DNA from: an uncultured Oscillospiraceae bacterium
GTDB taxonomy: Bacteria > Bacillota > Clostridia > Oscillospirales > Oscillospiraceae
Direction: 5' to 3'
DNA: 38,403 bases
Assembly (NCBI GenBank): GCA_949841355.1
Contig: CATKZP010000022.1
Span: forward strand, 1-38,403
Program-made: the position numbers and the translations under genes
In this document: piece after piece, positions 24,816 through 32,170 of the stretch
How positions within the stretch are numbered: position 1 is the stretch's first letter
How the letters are laid out: each line of letters starts with the position of its first letter
The notes under the pieces: generated by a model
Databases searched by the model: none
Told to the model about the DNA's origin: nothing
The model's input: the letters and a program-made list of their open reading frames with translations, nothing else

Positions 24816-25961
24816 ATGGCTGTCAATCGTTTTGTGCTCAACGGCATCTCCTACCACGGCAAAGGCGCGATCCAGGAGATCCCTGGCCTGGTCGCCGCCA
24901 AAGGCTTCAAGAAGGCGTTCATCGCCTCCGACCCCGACCTGGTGAAGTTCGGCATCACTAAGAAGGTCACCGACCTGCTGGACCAGAACGGCATGGCCTA
25001 CGAGGTCTATGACCACATCAAGCCCAACCCCACCATCGAAAACGTCACCGAGGGCGTGGAGGCCTACAAGAAGTCCGGGGCGGACTACATGATCGCCATC
25101 GGCGGCGGCTCCTCCATGGACACCGGCAAGGCCATCGGCATCATCATCAACAACCCCGAGTTCGCCGACGTGCGCTCCCTGGAGGGGGTGGCCCCCACCA
25201 AGAACCGCACCGTGTTCACCATCGCTGTCCCCACCACCGCCGGCACCGCCGCCGAGGCCACCATCAACTACGTCATCACCGACGTGGAGAAGAAGCGCAA
25301 GTTCGTGTGCGTGGACATCAACGACATCCCCGACATCGCCATCGTGGATCCGGACATGATGTCCACCATGCCCCGCGGCCTCACCGCCGCCACCGGCATG
25401 GACGCCTTGACCCACGCCATCGAGGGCTACACCACCGCCGCCGCCTGGGAGCTGGCCGACTGCCTGAACCTGGAGGCCATCAAGCTCATCGCCGCCAACC
25501 TGCGCAAGGCCGTGGAGAACGACCCAGAGGGCCGGGAGGCCATGGCGTTGGGCCAGTTCGTCACCGGCATGGCCTTTTCCAACGTGGGCCTGGGCATTGC
25601 CCACTCCATGGCCCACACCCTGGGTGCGGTGTATGACACCCCCCACGGCGTGGCCTGCGCCATGATGCTTCCCATCATCATGGAGTACAACCAGGAGGCC
25701 ACTGGCGACAAGTTCAAGCACATTGCCGAGGCCATGGGCGTGGACACCGCCGGCATGGACCAGGCCGCCTACCGCAAGGCCGCCATCGACGCGGTACGTC
25801 AGCTGTCCGTGGACGTGGGCATCCCCACCAAACTGGAGGCCATGAAGGAGGAGGACCTGGAGTTCCTGGCCCAGTCTGCCGCCGCCGACGCCTGCGCCCC
25901 CGGCAACCCCAAGGTCGCCTCTGTGGAGGATTTCAAGGAGCTGTTCCGCAAGGTTATGTAA
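24816..25961 (+). CDS. fucO: Lactaldehyde reductase, iron-containing alcohol dehydrogenase
   Basis: This 381-residue group III alcohol dehydrogenase has the NAD-binding GGGSSMDTGKA stretch, PTTAGTAAEAT, and the metal ligands in GMDALTHAIEGY (Asp, His) and GIAHSMAHTLGAVYDTPHG (two further His). Length and motifs agree closely with FucO, which reduces L-lactaldehyde to 1,2-propanediol and so regenerates NAD+ during fermentation of rhamnose or fucose. The start has AGGAGG seven to eight bases upstream. It is the last gene of the rha operon, with a strong terminator 15 bases after the stop. No microcompartment shell genes are present in the window, so propanediol is probably excreted. Confidence 0.93.
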   Translation: MAVNRFVLNGISYHGKGAIQEIPGLVAAKGFKKAFIASDPDLVKFGITKKVTDLLDQNGMAYEVYDHIKPNPTIENVTEGVEAYKKSGADYMIAIGGGSSMDTGKAIGIIINNPEFADVRSLEGVAPTKNRTVFTIAVPTTAGTAAEATINYVITDVEKKRKFVCVDINDIPDIAIVDPDMMSTMPRGLTAATGMDALTHAIEGYTTAAAWELADCLNLEAIKLIAANLRKAVENDPEGREAMALGQFVTGMAFSNVGLGIAHSMAHTLGAVYDTPHGVACAMMLPIIMEYNQEATGDKFKHIAEAMGVDTAGMDQAAYRKAAIDAVRQLSVDVGIPTKLEAMKEEDLEFLAQSAAADACAPGNPKVASVEDFKELFRKVM

Positions 25962-25975
25962 GGATAGAGAATTGC

Positions 25976-26014
25976 CCTCAACCGGGAGATATTTGGAACA
26001 TCTCCCGGTTGAGG
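25976..26014 (+). terminator. Terminator of the rha operon
   Basis: A perfect 15-base inverted repeat (25976-25990 and 26000-26014) with a 9-base loop starts 15 bases after the fucO stop. It is followed by CATTACGCTTCTTTTTC, a moderate T-rich tail. Confidence 0.8.
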
Positions 26015-26114
26015 CATTACGCTTCTTTTTCTGCATATACGGCACTTTTCATATGCAGAAAAAAGGCGTAATGCTTGACATTCTGCATATGGCGCAGTAT
26101 AATGATATGCAGAA
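26014..26114 (+). promoter_or_regulatory. Consensus promoter of the fic gene with four operator copies
   Basis: TTGACA (26075-26080), exactly 17 bases, TATAAT (26098-26103) is a full-consensus sigma-A promoter. The 10-base word TTCTGCATAT or its complement occurs four times: 26029-26038, 26051-26060 (inverted), 26081-26090 in the promoter spacer, and 26105-26114 (inverted) over the start site. The first pair is part of a long near-perfect hairpin, 26014-26038 with 26051-26074. Two palindromic operators, one over the promoter, suggest strong repression, possibly by the Fic protein itself. Confidence 0.75.
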
Positions 26115-26128
26115 ACGGGGGTATTGCT

Positions 26129-27175
26129 ATGAGAAAATTTGACTATTCTTTTTTATGCGATGGATTTCTTCCTGCGCGGTTGGTTAACCTGACGGCCAAT
26201 ATCGCGTCATTAAAAACAATGGCAGGTGTACGGAAGAATGAGTATGCAGCTGTTTTTACGGAATTGGAAGCGGTGGCCAAGGTTCAGTCCATTAAAAGCT
26301 CCAACGCTATCGAAGGGATTGTGACCAGCGACGAGCGTATTGTGGCAATCGTTAATCAAAACAGTGCGCCGCTGAACCATAATGAGGCAGAAATTGCAGG
26401 CTACAGGGATGCACTAAACGCAATTCATCTGAACCATGCGCAGATTGATTTCCGGGAGTATGATATTTTACGCCTGCATGAAATGCTTTTGTCTATTGCT
26501 GGATATGAGTATGGCGGGCAGTATAAAACGGATGACAACGTCATATTAGAGGTAGATGCAGGGGGGAACCGGCGGGTTCGGTTTCGTCCCACGCCAGCCG
26601 ACGAGACAAAGCAGGCGATGGAGCAGCTGGAGTTGGCCTATCTGGAGGCCAGGGGCAATGCGAATGTCAATCAGCTTCTGCTGATTCCATGTGTGATTTT
26701 GGACTTTCTGTGCATCCATCCCTTCCGGGACGGGAATGGGAGGATGTCCCGGTTGCTCTCGCTGTTACTTCTGTACAAAAATGGATATGAAGCGGGGAAG
26801 TATGTCTCCTTTGAGGAGCAGATCAACAACTATAAAGCCTACTATTATGAGGCATTGAAGCAGTCCTCCCAGGGGTGGGATACCAACGAGAACGACTACT
26901 TTCCGTTTATTGAGAACTTTTTATCTACGCTCTATATGTGCTATAAAGAGTTGGATAAACGGTTTGCGGTGCTGAATGGGAGGAAAATTACGAAAAAGGC
27001 GAGAATTGAGGCGACGGTGCTGAACAGTCTGACGCCGCTGTCCAAGGCGGAGATATGCAAGATTCTCCCTGATGTCAGCCCCACCACGGTGGAGGCTGTG
27101 TTGGGAGCAATGGTAAAAAGCGGTTCAATTTTACGAATGGGCCAGGGGAGGGCGACACGTTACCTAAAAGCGTAG
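26129..27175 (+). CDS. Fic-domain protein with N-terminal inhibitory motif and C-terminal winged helix
   Basis: This 348-residue Fic protein is expected to transfer AMP (or another nucleotide part) to a target protein. The catalytic motif HPFRDGNGR (197-205) is complete. The N-terminal inhibitory helix SNAIEG (Ser58-Glu62-Gly63) matches the (S/T)xxxE(G/N) pattern of self-inhibited class II Fic proteins. The last 60 residues (ARIEATVLNSLTPLSKAEI... TTVEAVLGAMVKSGSILRMG) look like a winged helix that could bind DNA. ATG 26129 follows a GGGGG stretch 18 bases after the inferred transcription start. Base composition is clearly more AT-rich than in the rha operon, which suggests separate acquisition. 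No antitoxin gene lies next to it, which fits the built-in inhibition. Confidence 0.88.
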   Translation: MRKFDYSFLCDGFLPARLVNLTANIASLKTMAGVRKNEYAAVFTELEAVAKVQSIKSSNAIEGIVTSDERIVAIVNQNSAPLNHNEAEIAGYRDALNAIHLNHAQIDFREYDILRLHEMLLSIAGYEYGGQYKTDDNVILEVDAGGNRRVRFRPTPADETKQAMEQLELAYLEARGNANVNQLLLIPCVILDFLCIHPFRDGNGRMSRLLSLLLLYKNGYEAGKYVSFEEQINNYKAYYYEALKQSSQGWDTNENDYFPFIENFLSTLYMCYKELDKRFAVLNGRKITKKARIEATVLNSLTPLSKAEICKILPDVSPTTVEAVLGAMVKSGSILRMGQGRATRYLKA

Positions 27176-27233
27176 GGGTGAGTAGTGTTTTGGCAGGAGA
27201 GGTATGCGTTTTTCTGGCGGGTGGTTATATAGA

Positions 27234-27258
27234 AACCCATACAAAACCCATACGGGTA
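27234..27258. repeat. Tandem AACCCATAC words left of the tRNA fragment
   Basis: AACCCATAC occurs twice 11 bases apart, followed by GGGTAC, which makes a partly palindromic block. Short clustered repeats beside an attachment core are typical of integrase arm sites. The rest of 27176-27313 shows no gene. Confidence 0.35.
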
Positions 27259-27313
27259 CTAAAAATTGGGGCGTGGAAGGGCACAGCAAGGCACATCAGG
27301 TTAAAATAATAAA

Positions 27314-27350
27314 GCGCCTGGAACCGTTGCGGTGCAACGGTTCCGGGCGC
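27314..27350 (-). terminator. Strong hairpin, terminator-like on the minus strand
   Basis: A 17-base inverted repeat (27314-27330 and 27334-27350, one T-G pair, loop GGT) is followed in the minus direction by TTTATTATTTT. No leftward gene ends directly before it, so it may simply insulate the junction. Confidence 0.55.
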
Positions 27351-27394
27351 TAACACAAAGCAAGGGACGATAAAAGAAAACAATGTGGGAAGAA

Positions 27395-27439
27395 TTGGTA
27401 AGGATGAGGTCTCCAGTTCAAATCTGGATAGCAGCTCCA
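27395..27439 (+). other. 3' fragment of a tRNA-Thr(GGT) gene, candidate attachment core
   Basis: These 45 bases fold as the 3' half of a tRNA: the anticodon loop TTGGTAA (anticodon GGT), 3' anticodon stem GGATG, a 5-base variable loop, T-arm TCCAG/TTCAAAT/CTGGA, acceptor strand TAGCAGC, discriminator T and encoded CCA. The 5' half (which would begin GCTGCTA) is missing from the bases to the left. Tyrosine integrases often recombine in the anticodon loop of a tRNA gene, and one is encoded 200 bases to the right, so this is probably an att site. Confidence 0.75.
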
Positions 27440-27441
27440 AG

Positions 27442-27475
27442 AAACTCCTGAAATCAGTGGATTTCGGGAGTTTTT
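27442..27475 (+). terminator. Terminator directly after the tRNA fragment
   Basis: A 14-base stem (27442-27455 with 27460-27473, one T-G pair, loop AGTG) ends in TTTTTG. It begins 3 bases after the encoded CCA, as expected for a tRNA terminator carried with the gene end. Confidence 0.8.
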
Positions 27476-27498
27476 GTTCTGTTTTCCCTCAATATAAT

Positions 27499-27545
27499 GT
27501 GGGTCAAGTTGTGGGTCAGGCGGGGTGACCCACAACTTGACCCAC
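27499..27545. repeat. Perfect 20-bp inverted repeat of GTGGGTCA words
   Basis: The arms 27499-27518 and 27526-27545 are perfectly complementary around a GGCGGGG loop. Each arm contains GTGGGTCA twice in direct orientation (at 0 and +12). Four copies of an 8-base word between the tRNA core and the integrase gene could be integrase arm-binding sites. Confidence 0.65.
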
Positions 27546-27573
27546 ACGGCGAAATATGCGGAAAGGTTTAAAG

Positions 27574-27611
27574 AGCACCGGGCAGGAAGTTTGGAGTTCC
27601 TGCCCAGTGCT
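27574..27611 (-). terminator. Terminator of the integrase operon
   Basis: A 15-base stem (27574-27588 with 27597-27611, one mismatch) lies 26 bases after the integrase stop and is followed on the minus strand by CTTTAAACC. Confidence 0.65.
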
Positions 27612-27637
27612 TTTGGTGGTTTGGGGTGGTGCTACAT

Positions 27638-28792
27638 CTACATCATCTGGGTCATGAAGTTTCCCATAGTTTCCGCCGCCTGATCCTGCATCTGGCGGGT
27701 GGCGTGGGTGTAGGTGCGCAGGGTGAAGCCTGCGTCATAGTGGCCCAGCATACTGGAAACCGTCTTGATGTCCACACCGTTCTGGAGGGCCAGGGTGGCG
27801 AAGGTGTGTCTGAGGTCGTGGAAGCGAATGTGCTCCAGCCTGGCGTCCCGGAGGATTTTCTCATGGAGCTTTACCACCGAGTCGGGGTAGTACATCTCTC
27901 CGGTGGTGCTGGACGGGAACATATAGGGGCTGTCCGGGTGCTTTTCGTGTTCCTGGATCAGCAGATCCACCGCCTCCTGGGGAACGGACACCTTCCGCAC
28001 CGAGGTCTCGGTCTTGGGCCGGGAGAGGGTCAGCTTGCCACTGGGATTTTTGATGTACTGCTTGCTGACGGAGATCGTCCGATTCTGGATGTCCAGGTCA
28101 TCCCAAAGGAGGGCCACCAGCTCGCCCTTCCGCAGGCCGCTCACCAGCTCCAGGTAGAACATGGGGAGGACGCCACGGGCATCGGCGGCGTCCAGGTAGG
28201 ACTTCAGATGCTCAGGCCGGAGGGTTTTCATTTCCACCTTCTGAACCTTTGGGGCAATGCAGTCATCGGTGGGGTTGCGGGAGATCAGCCGCTCCTTCAC
28301 TGCCCGCTCAAAGGCGCTGTGGAGCATGAGGTGGACGCTGCGGACGGTGGTGCTGCTCAGGCCGGGATTGCCATGGCCGCTTTTTGTGTTTACCCGGCCA
28401 TGCTCCATCAGGTTTTTGTACATTTTCTGAAGATCCCGGGAAGTCAGTTTTTTCAGCTTGATTTTCCCGATGCGGGGGATAGTGTAGGTCTCGATCATCA
28501 GCTTGTAGCGGTCAGCCGTGGCCTGCCGGATGTTGGGCTGGGCGTACAGGTCATACCAGGCACGCAGCCAGGTGGCCACGGTGTACTCGTCGGTGCGGGT
28601 GACATCTACCTGCTGAGCCTGCTCCACCGCCGCCTTGAGCTTCTCCTTGGCTTCGGCCTGGGTGCGGCCCAGGACATTTTTGATGATCCGTTTGCCGGTA
28701 TCGGGATTGTAGCCCGCCGTGTAGCGTCCCTCCCAGCGGCCATCGGAGCGCTTCCGTAGGTTCCCCTCGCCGTTGGCGCGGCGTTTAGACAT
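27638..28792 (-). CDS. Tyrosine recombinase (integrase)
   Basis: This 384-residue integrase of the phage/ICE type has an N-terminal arm-binding domain (GRWEGRYTAGYNPDTGKR), a SAM-like core-binding domain (about 65-165) and a catalytic domain. The catalytic set is visible as Arg221 (SGLRKGEL), Lys260, His325 and Arg328 (HDLRHT), His351 (LGHYD) and Tyr361 (RTYTHA). The start is ATG 28792, nine bases after GGAG; an in-frame TTG just before it would touch the Shine-Dalgarno. It overlaps the stop of the DUF6809-like gene by 8 bases. It points towards the tRNA-Thr fragment and the repeated arm-like words, which are its probable substrate. Confidence 0.93.
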   Translation of the reverse strand: MSKRRANGEGNLRKRSDGRWEGRYTAGYNPDTGKRIIKNVLGRTQAEAKEKLKAAVEQAQQVDVTRTDEYTVATWLRAWYDLYAQPNIRQATADRYKLMIETYTIPRIGKIKLKKLTSRDLQKMYKNLMEHGRVNTKSGHGNPGLSSTTVRSVHLMLHSAFERAVKERLISRNPTDDCIAPKVQKVEMKTLRPEHLKSYLDAADARGVLPMFYLELVSGLRKGELVALLWDDLDIQNRTISVSKQYIKNPSGKLTLSRPKTETSVRKVSVPQEAVDLLIQEHEKHPDSPYMFPSSTTGEMYYPDSVVKLHEKILRDARLEHIRFHDLRHTFATLALQNGVDIKTVSSMLGHYDAGFTLRTYTHATRQMQDQAAETMGNFMTQMM

Positions 28793-29102
28793 CGTGTTCA
28801 ACTCCTTTCTGACTATGTTTGATTCGGTTTAGCTGTTCCCACTCCTGTTGGTAAGAATAGCTGCCGTCCGCCTCCAGCTCCATAGCGATCCCCCAGCCCA
28901 GACGAAAGCCAGCGATAAAGCTGCTCAGTGCTATTTCTTCCTGTGCCATCGTGTGGGCGTCCACCAGCCGGAGCAGTTTCTTTTTGCCTTCCTTGTCCAA
29001 TAGGGCGGAGACCTTCTGGCGCTTCGCTTCCAGCTTCCGGCGTTGTTTACGGTTCGGCCTGGGCGCGAACCGATCCTCCAGTGCCCTCATGTAGTTGTAC
29101 AT
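28785..29102 (-). CDS. DUF6809-like small protein of mobile elements
   Basis: This 105-residue soluble protein starts MYNYMRALEDRFAPRPNRKQ, continues with a basic helix and ends with a helical part, DAHTMAQEEIALSSFIAGFR. I recognise the general pattern of the DUF6809 proteins that accompany integrases in Clostridia mobile elements; their function is unknown. ATG 29102 has AAAGGAGG nine bases upstream, and a longer frame reaching 29276 lacks one. The 3' end overlaps the integrase start, indicating coupled expression, so a role linked to integration or element maintenance is plausible. Confidence 0.7.
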   Translation of the reverse strand: MYNYMRALEDRFAPRPNRKQRRKLEAKRQKVSALLDKEGKKKLLRLVDAHTMAQEEIALSSFIAGFRLGWGIAMELEADGSYSYQQEWEQLNRIKHSQKGVEHDV

Positions 29103-29457
29103 GGTGCGTCCCTCCTTTGCAGCGACACACCATACCACAGGCTGGCGGGAATAGCCATGGGCCACGGCGAGAGTTATCAGTTCAGACACATCTTTTTTCG
29201 TCTGCGTTGACGGTTCTTTTCTTTGAAGACACTGGTGCAATCCACGTCCCCGTACAGTGGCGCACAAAGGGGGCAACGCCGCGTTTCATTGGCGCGAGGG
29301 GTATGGATGCCACCTGTTCTGTGGAGTAGGCACAAATTGCTTCACAGCGGTCAGCACAGGGGGAAACAAACAGGTGGCGCTTCACAGACGCAAAGTGCCG
29401 CCTGTTTGGCTTGTCCAAGTTCCCTTATTGTTTACTGTGGCGCAGATTTTGCGGGGG
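29103..29457. other. Intergenic region with repeats, no convincing gene
   Basis: Between the DUF6809-like gene and the relaxase stop I see no frame with a ribosome binding site. The region holds one copy of a 37-base repeat (29209-29245, partner at 33299), one copy of a 54-base repeat (29261-29314, partner at 31104) and an imperfect hairpin at 29372-29405. The promoter of the integrase pair probably lies here, but I cannot place it well. Confidence 0.5.
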
Positions 29458-30450
29458 TCACATGGTCTGCTCCCAATGCTGGTCACCGCTGAACTTCTGG
29501 CCCATGGCCATTTTCTTCAGCGCCTCCCGGCGGTGCTGCTTGCTGTCCGTCCAGGTGGGCGGTGCGGGGAACTGCCATTCCTCATCGCGCTCCAGGTCGG
29601 CCAGAAGCTGGAACCACCCGGCAACTAATTCACCCATCCAGCCCTCGTCCGGCTCTGGGGTGGTGGGGCGGAAACCTGTGGCCTGACGGTAGAGGAACAG
29701 CATCTCCAAGTTTTCTTTGAGGAAGGTTTCATCGTGGAGGCTGCTGTCCCGGCATTTACGACCGTTAGGGCAGGTGAAGGTGATGTGCTTCCGGTTTGGA
29801 GACCAGTTCACCTCGTAACCTTCCAGCTCCATATTTTCGATGAAGCTCTCCCGGCTGGTGGCGTATTCCAGCGCCTCGTTGATGGCCTGGATCAAATCCA
29901 GTTTCCAGCTGTCACCGCGCAGACCCGCTTGGTACTCGCCGGGCTTCATGCGCTTCTTTTTCTTCTTGGGATCGCACTCGTCCAGCACCCGTAGACCGTG
30001 GGCCAGACAGATTTCATCGTTTGCCCTGCGGTGAGCGAGAAGGTCATTGTAGCTCTGGTGGAGCTTGTGGCCGTCCCTGTGACTGACGCTGTTCACCACC
30101 ATGTGGTTGTGCAGATGTCCGGTGTCCACGTGGGTGGTGACCACCACCTCGAAGTTTGGGAACTGCCGCTGGGCAAATTCCAGGCCGATGGCGTTGACCT
30201 CCTGGGGCGTGACGTTGTCCTCCGAGGAGAAGGACTGGACGAAGTGGTAGAACTGCGTTCCTCCTGTTTTGCGGAAGCGTTCCTTGGTCATCTGCATTTC
30301 GATAAACGCGGATTGAGGAACGCAGTTGCTGCCGGAGACCAGCCACGCATCGCCCCAGCGCGTTTTCTTCTTCTGTTCCACATAGTCGATCACGCCGCGC
30401 ATCAAACTGGCGGACTGCTTTTTGCACTGGATTGCGGTGAAGGTCGCCAT
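29458..30450 (-). CDS. Relaxase/mobilization nuclease (MOBP type, short)
   Basis: This 330-residue protein carries the Relaxase domain that nicks oriT and leads the transferred strand. The three-histidine motif HVDTGHLHNHMVVNSV (His107, His112, His114, His116) is complete, and a candidate catalytic tyrosine is Tyr23 in MRGVIDYVEQKKKT. The protein ends soon after the nuclease part and has no primase or helicase domain, which fits an element that is mobilized by other conjugation machinery. Its ATG overlaps the MobC stop by one base (TGATG), so the pair is co-translated. Confidence 0.9.
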   Translation of the reverse strand: MATFTAIQCKKQSASLMRGVIDYVEQKKKTRWGDAWLVSGSNCVPQSAFIEMQMTKERFRKTGGTQFYHFVQSFSSEDNVTPQEVNAIGLEFAQRQFPNFEVVVTTHVDTGHLHNHMVVNSVSHRDGHKLHQSYNDLLAHRRANDEICLAHGLRVLDECDPKKKKKRMKPGEYQAGLRGDSWKLDLIQAINEALEYATSRESFIENMELEGYEVNWSPNRKHITFTCPNGRKCRDSSLHDETFLKENLEMLFLYRQATGFRPTTPEPDEGWMGELVAGWFQLLADLERDEEWQFPAPPTWTDSKQHRREALKKMAMGQKFSGDQHWEQTM

Positions 30451-30764
30451 CAGCGCACCTCCCGAATCAGCGTACTCACTGCGTCACATAGGCGAGTATA
30501 CTCACTGATTAAATCATCGCCACGCAGAACGGTGAGCCGCCTCATGTTGGCCAGCGTGGTGAGCTGGTTGAGGTTGCGGCCCTGCGCCTTCAGTTCAGAG
30601 AGCACTTCATCCAGACCGTCCACCCGGACGATCTCTTGTCCGAGGCCGCAGATGATCAGGTAGTTGGTGAGGGTCATGTTTACGTCACGTGCCCGTGCCT
30701 GGAGCTGGCGTTTGACCTCCGGCGTCATCCGGGCGGTGATGATTTCGGTTTTCTTCTTCTGCAT
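30450..30764 (-). CDS. mobC: MobC-like relaxosome accessory protein
   Basis: This 104-residue protein begins with a ribbon-helix-helix-like stretch (TEIITARMTPEVKRQLQARA) followed by LTNYLIICGLG and the conserved GRNLNQLTTLANM segment of MobC proteins. MobC binds near oriT and helps the relaxase open the nick site. It is placed directly before the relaxase with a one-base overlap. The start ATG has AAAGGAG upstream. oriT is expected in the hairpin-rich region just upstream (30765-30960). Confidence 0.88.
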   Translation of the reverse strand: MQKKKTEIITARMTPEVKRQLQARARDVNMTLTNYLIICGLGQEIVRVDGLDEVLSELKAQGRNLNQLTTLANMRRLTVLRGDDLISEYTRLCDAVSTLIREVR

Positions 30765-31127
30765 TGAACTCCTTTCTCTCCCCCTTCAGGGGGCAGGGGG
30801 GCCGGGGCATAGCCCCGGCGAGTGCGGGCGGCGTATAGCCGGACGCGATGCTTGCCCTACCCAAAAGGGTAGGCATCCGCCCCAACGGGGCGTTTCTGCA
30901 TTGCCCTCACTTGGCGCTCCCACGGCACGGTGGCGGGGCTGTCCGCACTGCGGGGAGCGGTGAGGGAAATTTACCCTGCTGTAAAATCGAACGCCTGAAT
31001 TGCCTTAAAAACCCGGCGAAAAAGTGATGGGTGGGATGGAGGTGATTCCTCAGCCCTGTTCACGTTGCCGGTGGGGTGTTGGCCCCCGTTCGCCCACAGC
31101 GGGGCACGCGGGGGCCAACGCCGCGTT
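30765..31127. other. Hairpin-rich intergenic region, candidate oriT
   Basis: No gene is visible. Three small perfect hairpins are clustered at 30801-30819 (GCCGGGGC arms), 30856-30873 (CCTACCC/GGGTAGG) and 30878-30892 (CGCCCC/GGGGCG), next to mobC. Clusters like this upstream of mobC-relaxase pairs commonly contain oriT, but I cannot identify the nick site. The second copy of the 54-base repeat starts at 31104. Confidence 0.4.
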
Positions 31128-31157
31128 TTACGGCATCGGAGGGGTACGGATGCCACC
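31104..31157. repeat. Copy 2 of a 54-base repeat (copy 1 at 29261-29314)
   Basis: By eye about four fifths of positions agree, including GCCAACGCCGCGTTTT / GGCAACGCCGCGTTTC and GAGGGGTAYGGATGCCACC. Both copies have the same orientation. Copy 2 encodes, on the minus strand, the last residues of the replication-initiator-like protein. Confidence 0.6.
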
Positions 31158-31958
31158 CGAATCCGTGGGAGGGCCACAAGGGGCCTTACAATGCGAAACA
31201 CGGGGCGACCTATTTTGGCGAGGGATATGGGTGCTCAGAATGCGGTTTGATGATTCATTGGCTGGTAGAAACTGAGCAGTCGCATGGTGGGCCTGGCGCT
31301 TCTGCTGTCTGCGGAGCTTTCTGCGCTGGGTCTCCAGCTCCAGGTGACTGAGCTGTTGTTGGTGGAACGCTTCTACCGCTCTCTGCGTTGGAAGAATGGT
31401 GTAGAGGTTGTTGCCGTTCCACTTCAGCCCATGCTGGTCAAGGTATTGGCTGTGCTCCATCATGACGAGGAGCTTTTCCAAGAGGGTGCCGATGGATTTT
31501 ATCACAGTGTTTTTGGACATCCCCGTGGCGGCAGCGATGGTGTTGTAGCTGGGATGGCAGGTGTGTGTTTTGCGATCCTCGATCAGCAGAAGATAGGCGT
31601 ACACCATGAACGCAGAAGGTGGAAGATTTAGCAGAAAGATTTCATTGGGGAGAGAGAAAAATTTTCCGCTGCCAGCAGATAAAAAATCAAAGGCGGGGGA
31701 GCATCCTTCCGTGACCAATCCTGCATCCGCCAAGACAGACAGGTGCTTTTTCACAGTGCTTTCTGACTTGTGGATAACCTTCGCAACCATCTCCGGAGAT
31801 AGGTCTGTACTGCAATGGGAGTGCTGGCAGCAGAGGTAGGACAGGATCGCGAACGCGATAGGCTTGAGTTGATACTCCCACACAGCGTTGGGAATTGGAA
31901 AGCGGTAGTGGAGCGAATTACGCCGGGGCCAGCTGATGGGAGTGTGGTGTTTTCTCAT
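31128..31958 (-). CDS. Winged-helix replication-initiator-like protein
   Basis: This 276-residue protein has a helix-turn-helix in residues 25-90 (LKPIAFAILSYLCC... STVKKHLSVLADAGLV) and a second one at about 120-175 (HPSYNTIAAATGMSKNTVIK), then a basic, Gln/Arg-rich tail (ETQRRKLRRQQKRQ). The double winged-helix layout resembles RepA/DnaD-like plasmid initiators and related HTH proteins of integrative elements, where they may start rolling or extrachromosomal replication or regulate transfer genes. ATG 31958 has GGGAGG upstream and overlaps the stop of the excisionase-like gene (ATGA). The final ten residues derive from the 54-base repeat and are probably not conserved. Confidence 0.7.
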   Translation of the reverse strand: MRKHHTPISWPRRNSLHYRFPIPNAVWEYQLKPIAFAILSYLCCQHSHCSTDLSPEMVAKVIHKSESTVKKHLSVLADAGLVTEGCSPAFDFLSAGSGKFFSLPNEIFLLNLPPSAFMVYAYLLLIEDRKTHTCHPSYNTIAAATGMSKNTVIKSIGTLLEKLLVMMEHSQYLDQHGLKWNGNNLYTILPTQRAVEAFHQQQLSHLELETQRRKLRRQQKRQAHHATAQFLPANESSNRILSTHIPRQNRSPRVSHCKAPCGPPTDSGGIRTPPMP

Positions 31959-32170
31959 TGACTGATACCTCCCTGCGTGTGCTGCTCTACCCATTGGATG
32001 AACTTTTCTTTTGGGACAACCAGCCGGTTACTAATTTTCAGAACCGGGAAGTCTGCCTCGTGCATCAACTCATAGGTGCTGGACGGAGCGATGCCCAACA
32101 CCTTTGCCACGGTTGCCGCGTTGAGGAACAGCGGCAGGTCATCATAACTTTTGTACTCAGAAATTTTCAC
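31955..32170 (-). CDS. Excisionase-like helix-turn-helix protein
   Basis: This protein is 71 residues from GTG 32170 (AAAGG six bases upstream). It has the MerR/Xis-type core LFLNAATVAKVLGIAPSSTY, then ELMHEADFPVLKISNRLVV and a C-terminal helix KEKFIQWVEQHT. Such HTH_17 proteins are excision or directionality factors or small regulators of integrative elements. The stop overlaps the next gene by 4 bases. An ATG at 32242 would give a longer form but lacks a ribosome binding site. It is the first gene of the leftward mobilization operon. Confidence 0.82.
   Translation of the reverse strand: MKISEYKSYDDLPLFLNAATVAKVLGIAPSSTYELMHEADFPVLKISNRLVVPKEKFIQWVEQHTQGGISQ

Noticed and set aside
24792..26045. 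417-codon minus-strand frame opposite fucO
   Set aside because: It is antisense to a well-supported dehydrogenase gene and consists of low-complexity Gly/His/Val sequence.
27225..27547. Two minus-strand frames with SRFELETSSLP and YPDLNWRPHPYQ
   Set aside because: These are known artefact translations of the antisense of tRNA 3' ends; they instead support the tRNA fragment.
27176..27640. CRISPR-like repeats
   Set aside because: The repeated words are 8-10 bases, unevenly spaced and mostly inverted, with no repeat-spacer regularity.
29182..29418. 78-codon minus-strand frame
   Set aside because: It has no ribosome binding site and overlaps two repeat copies; coding is unlikely.
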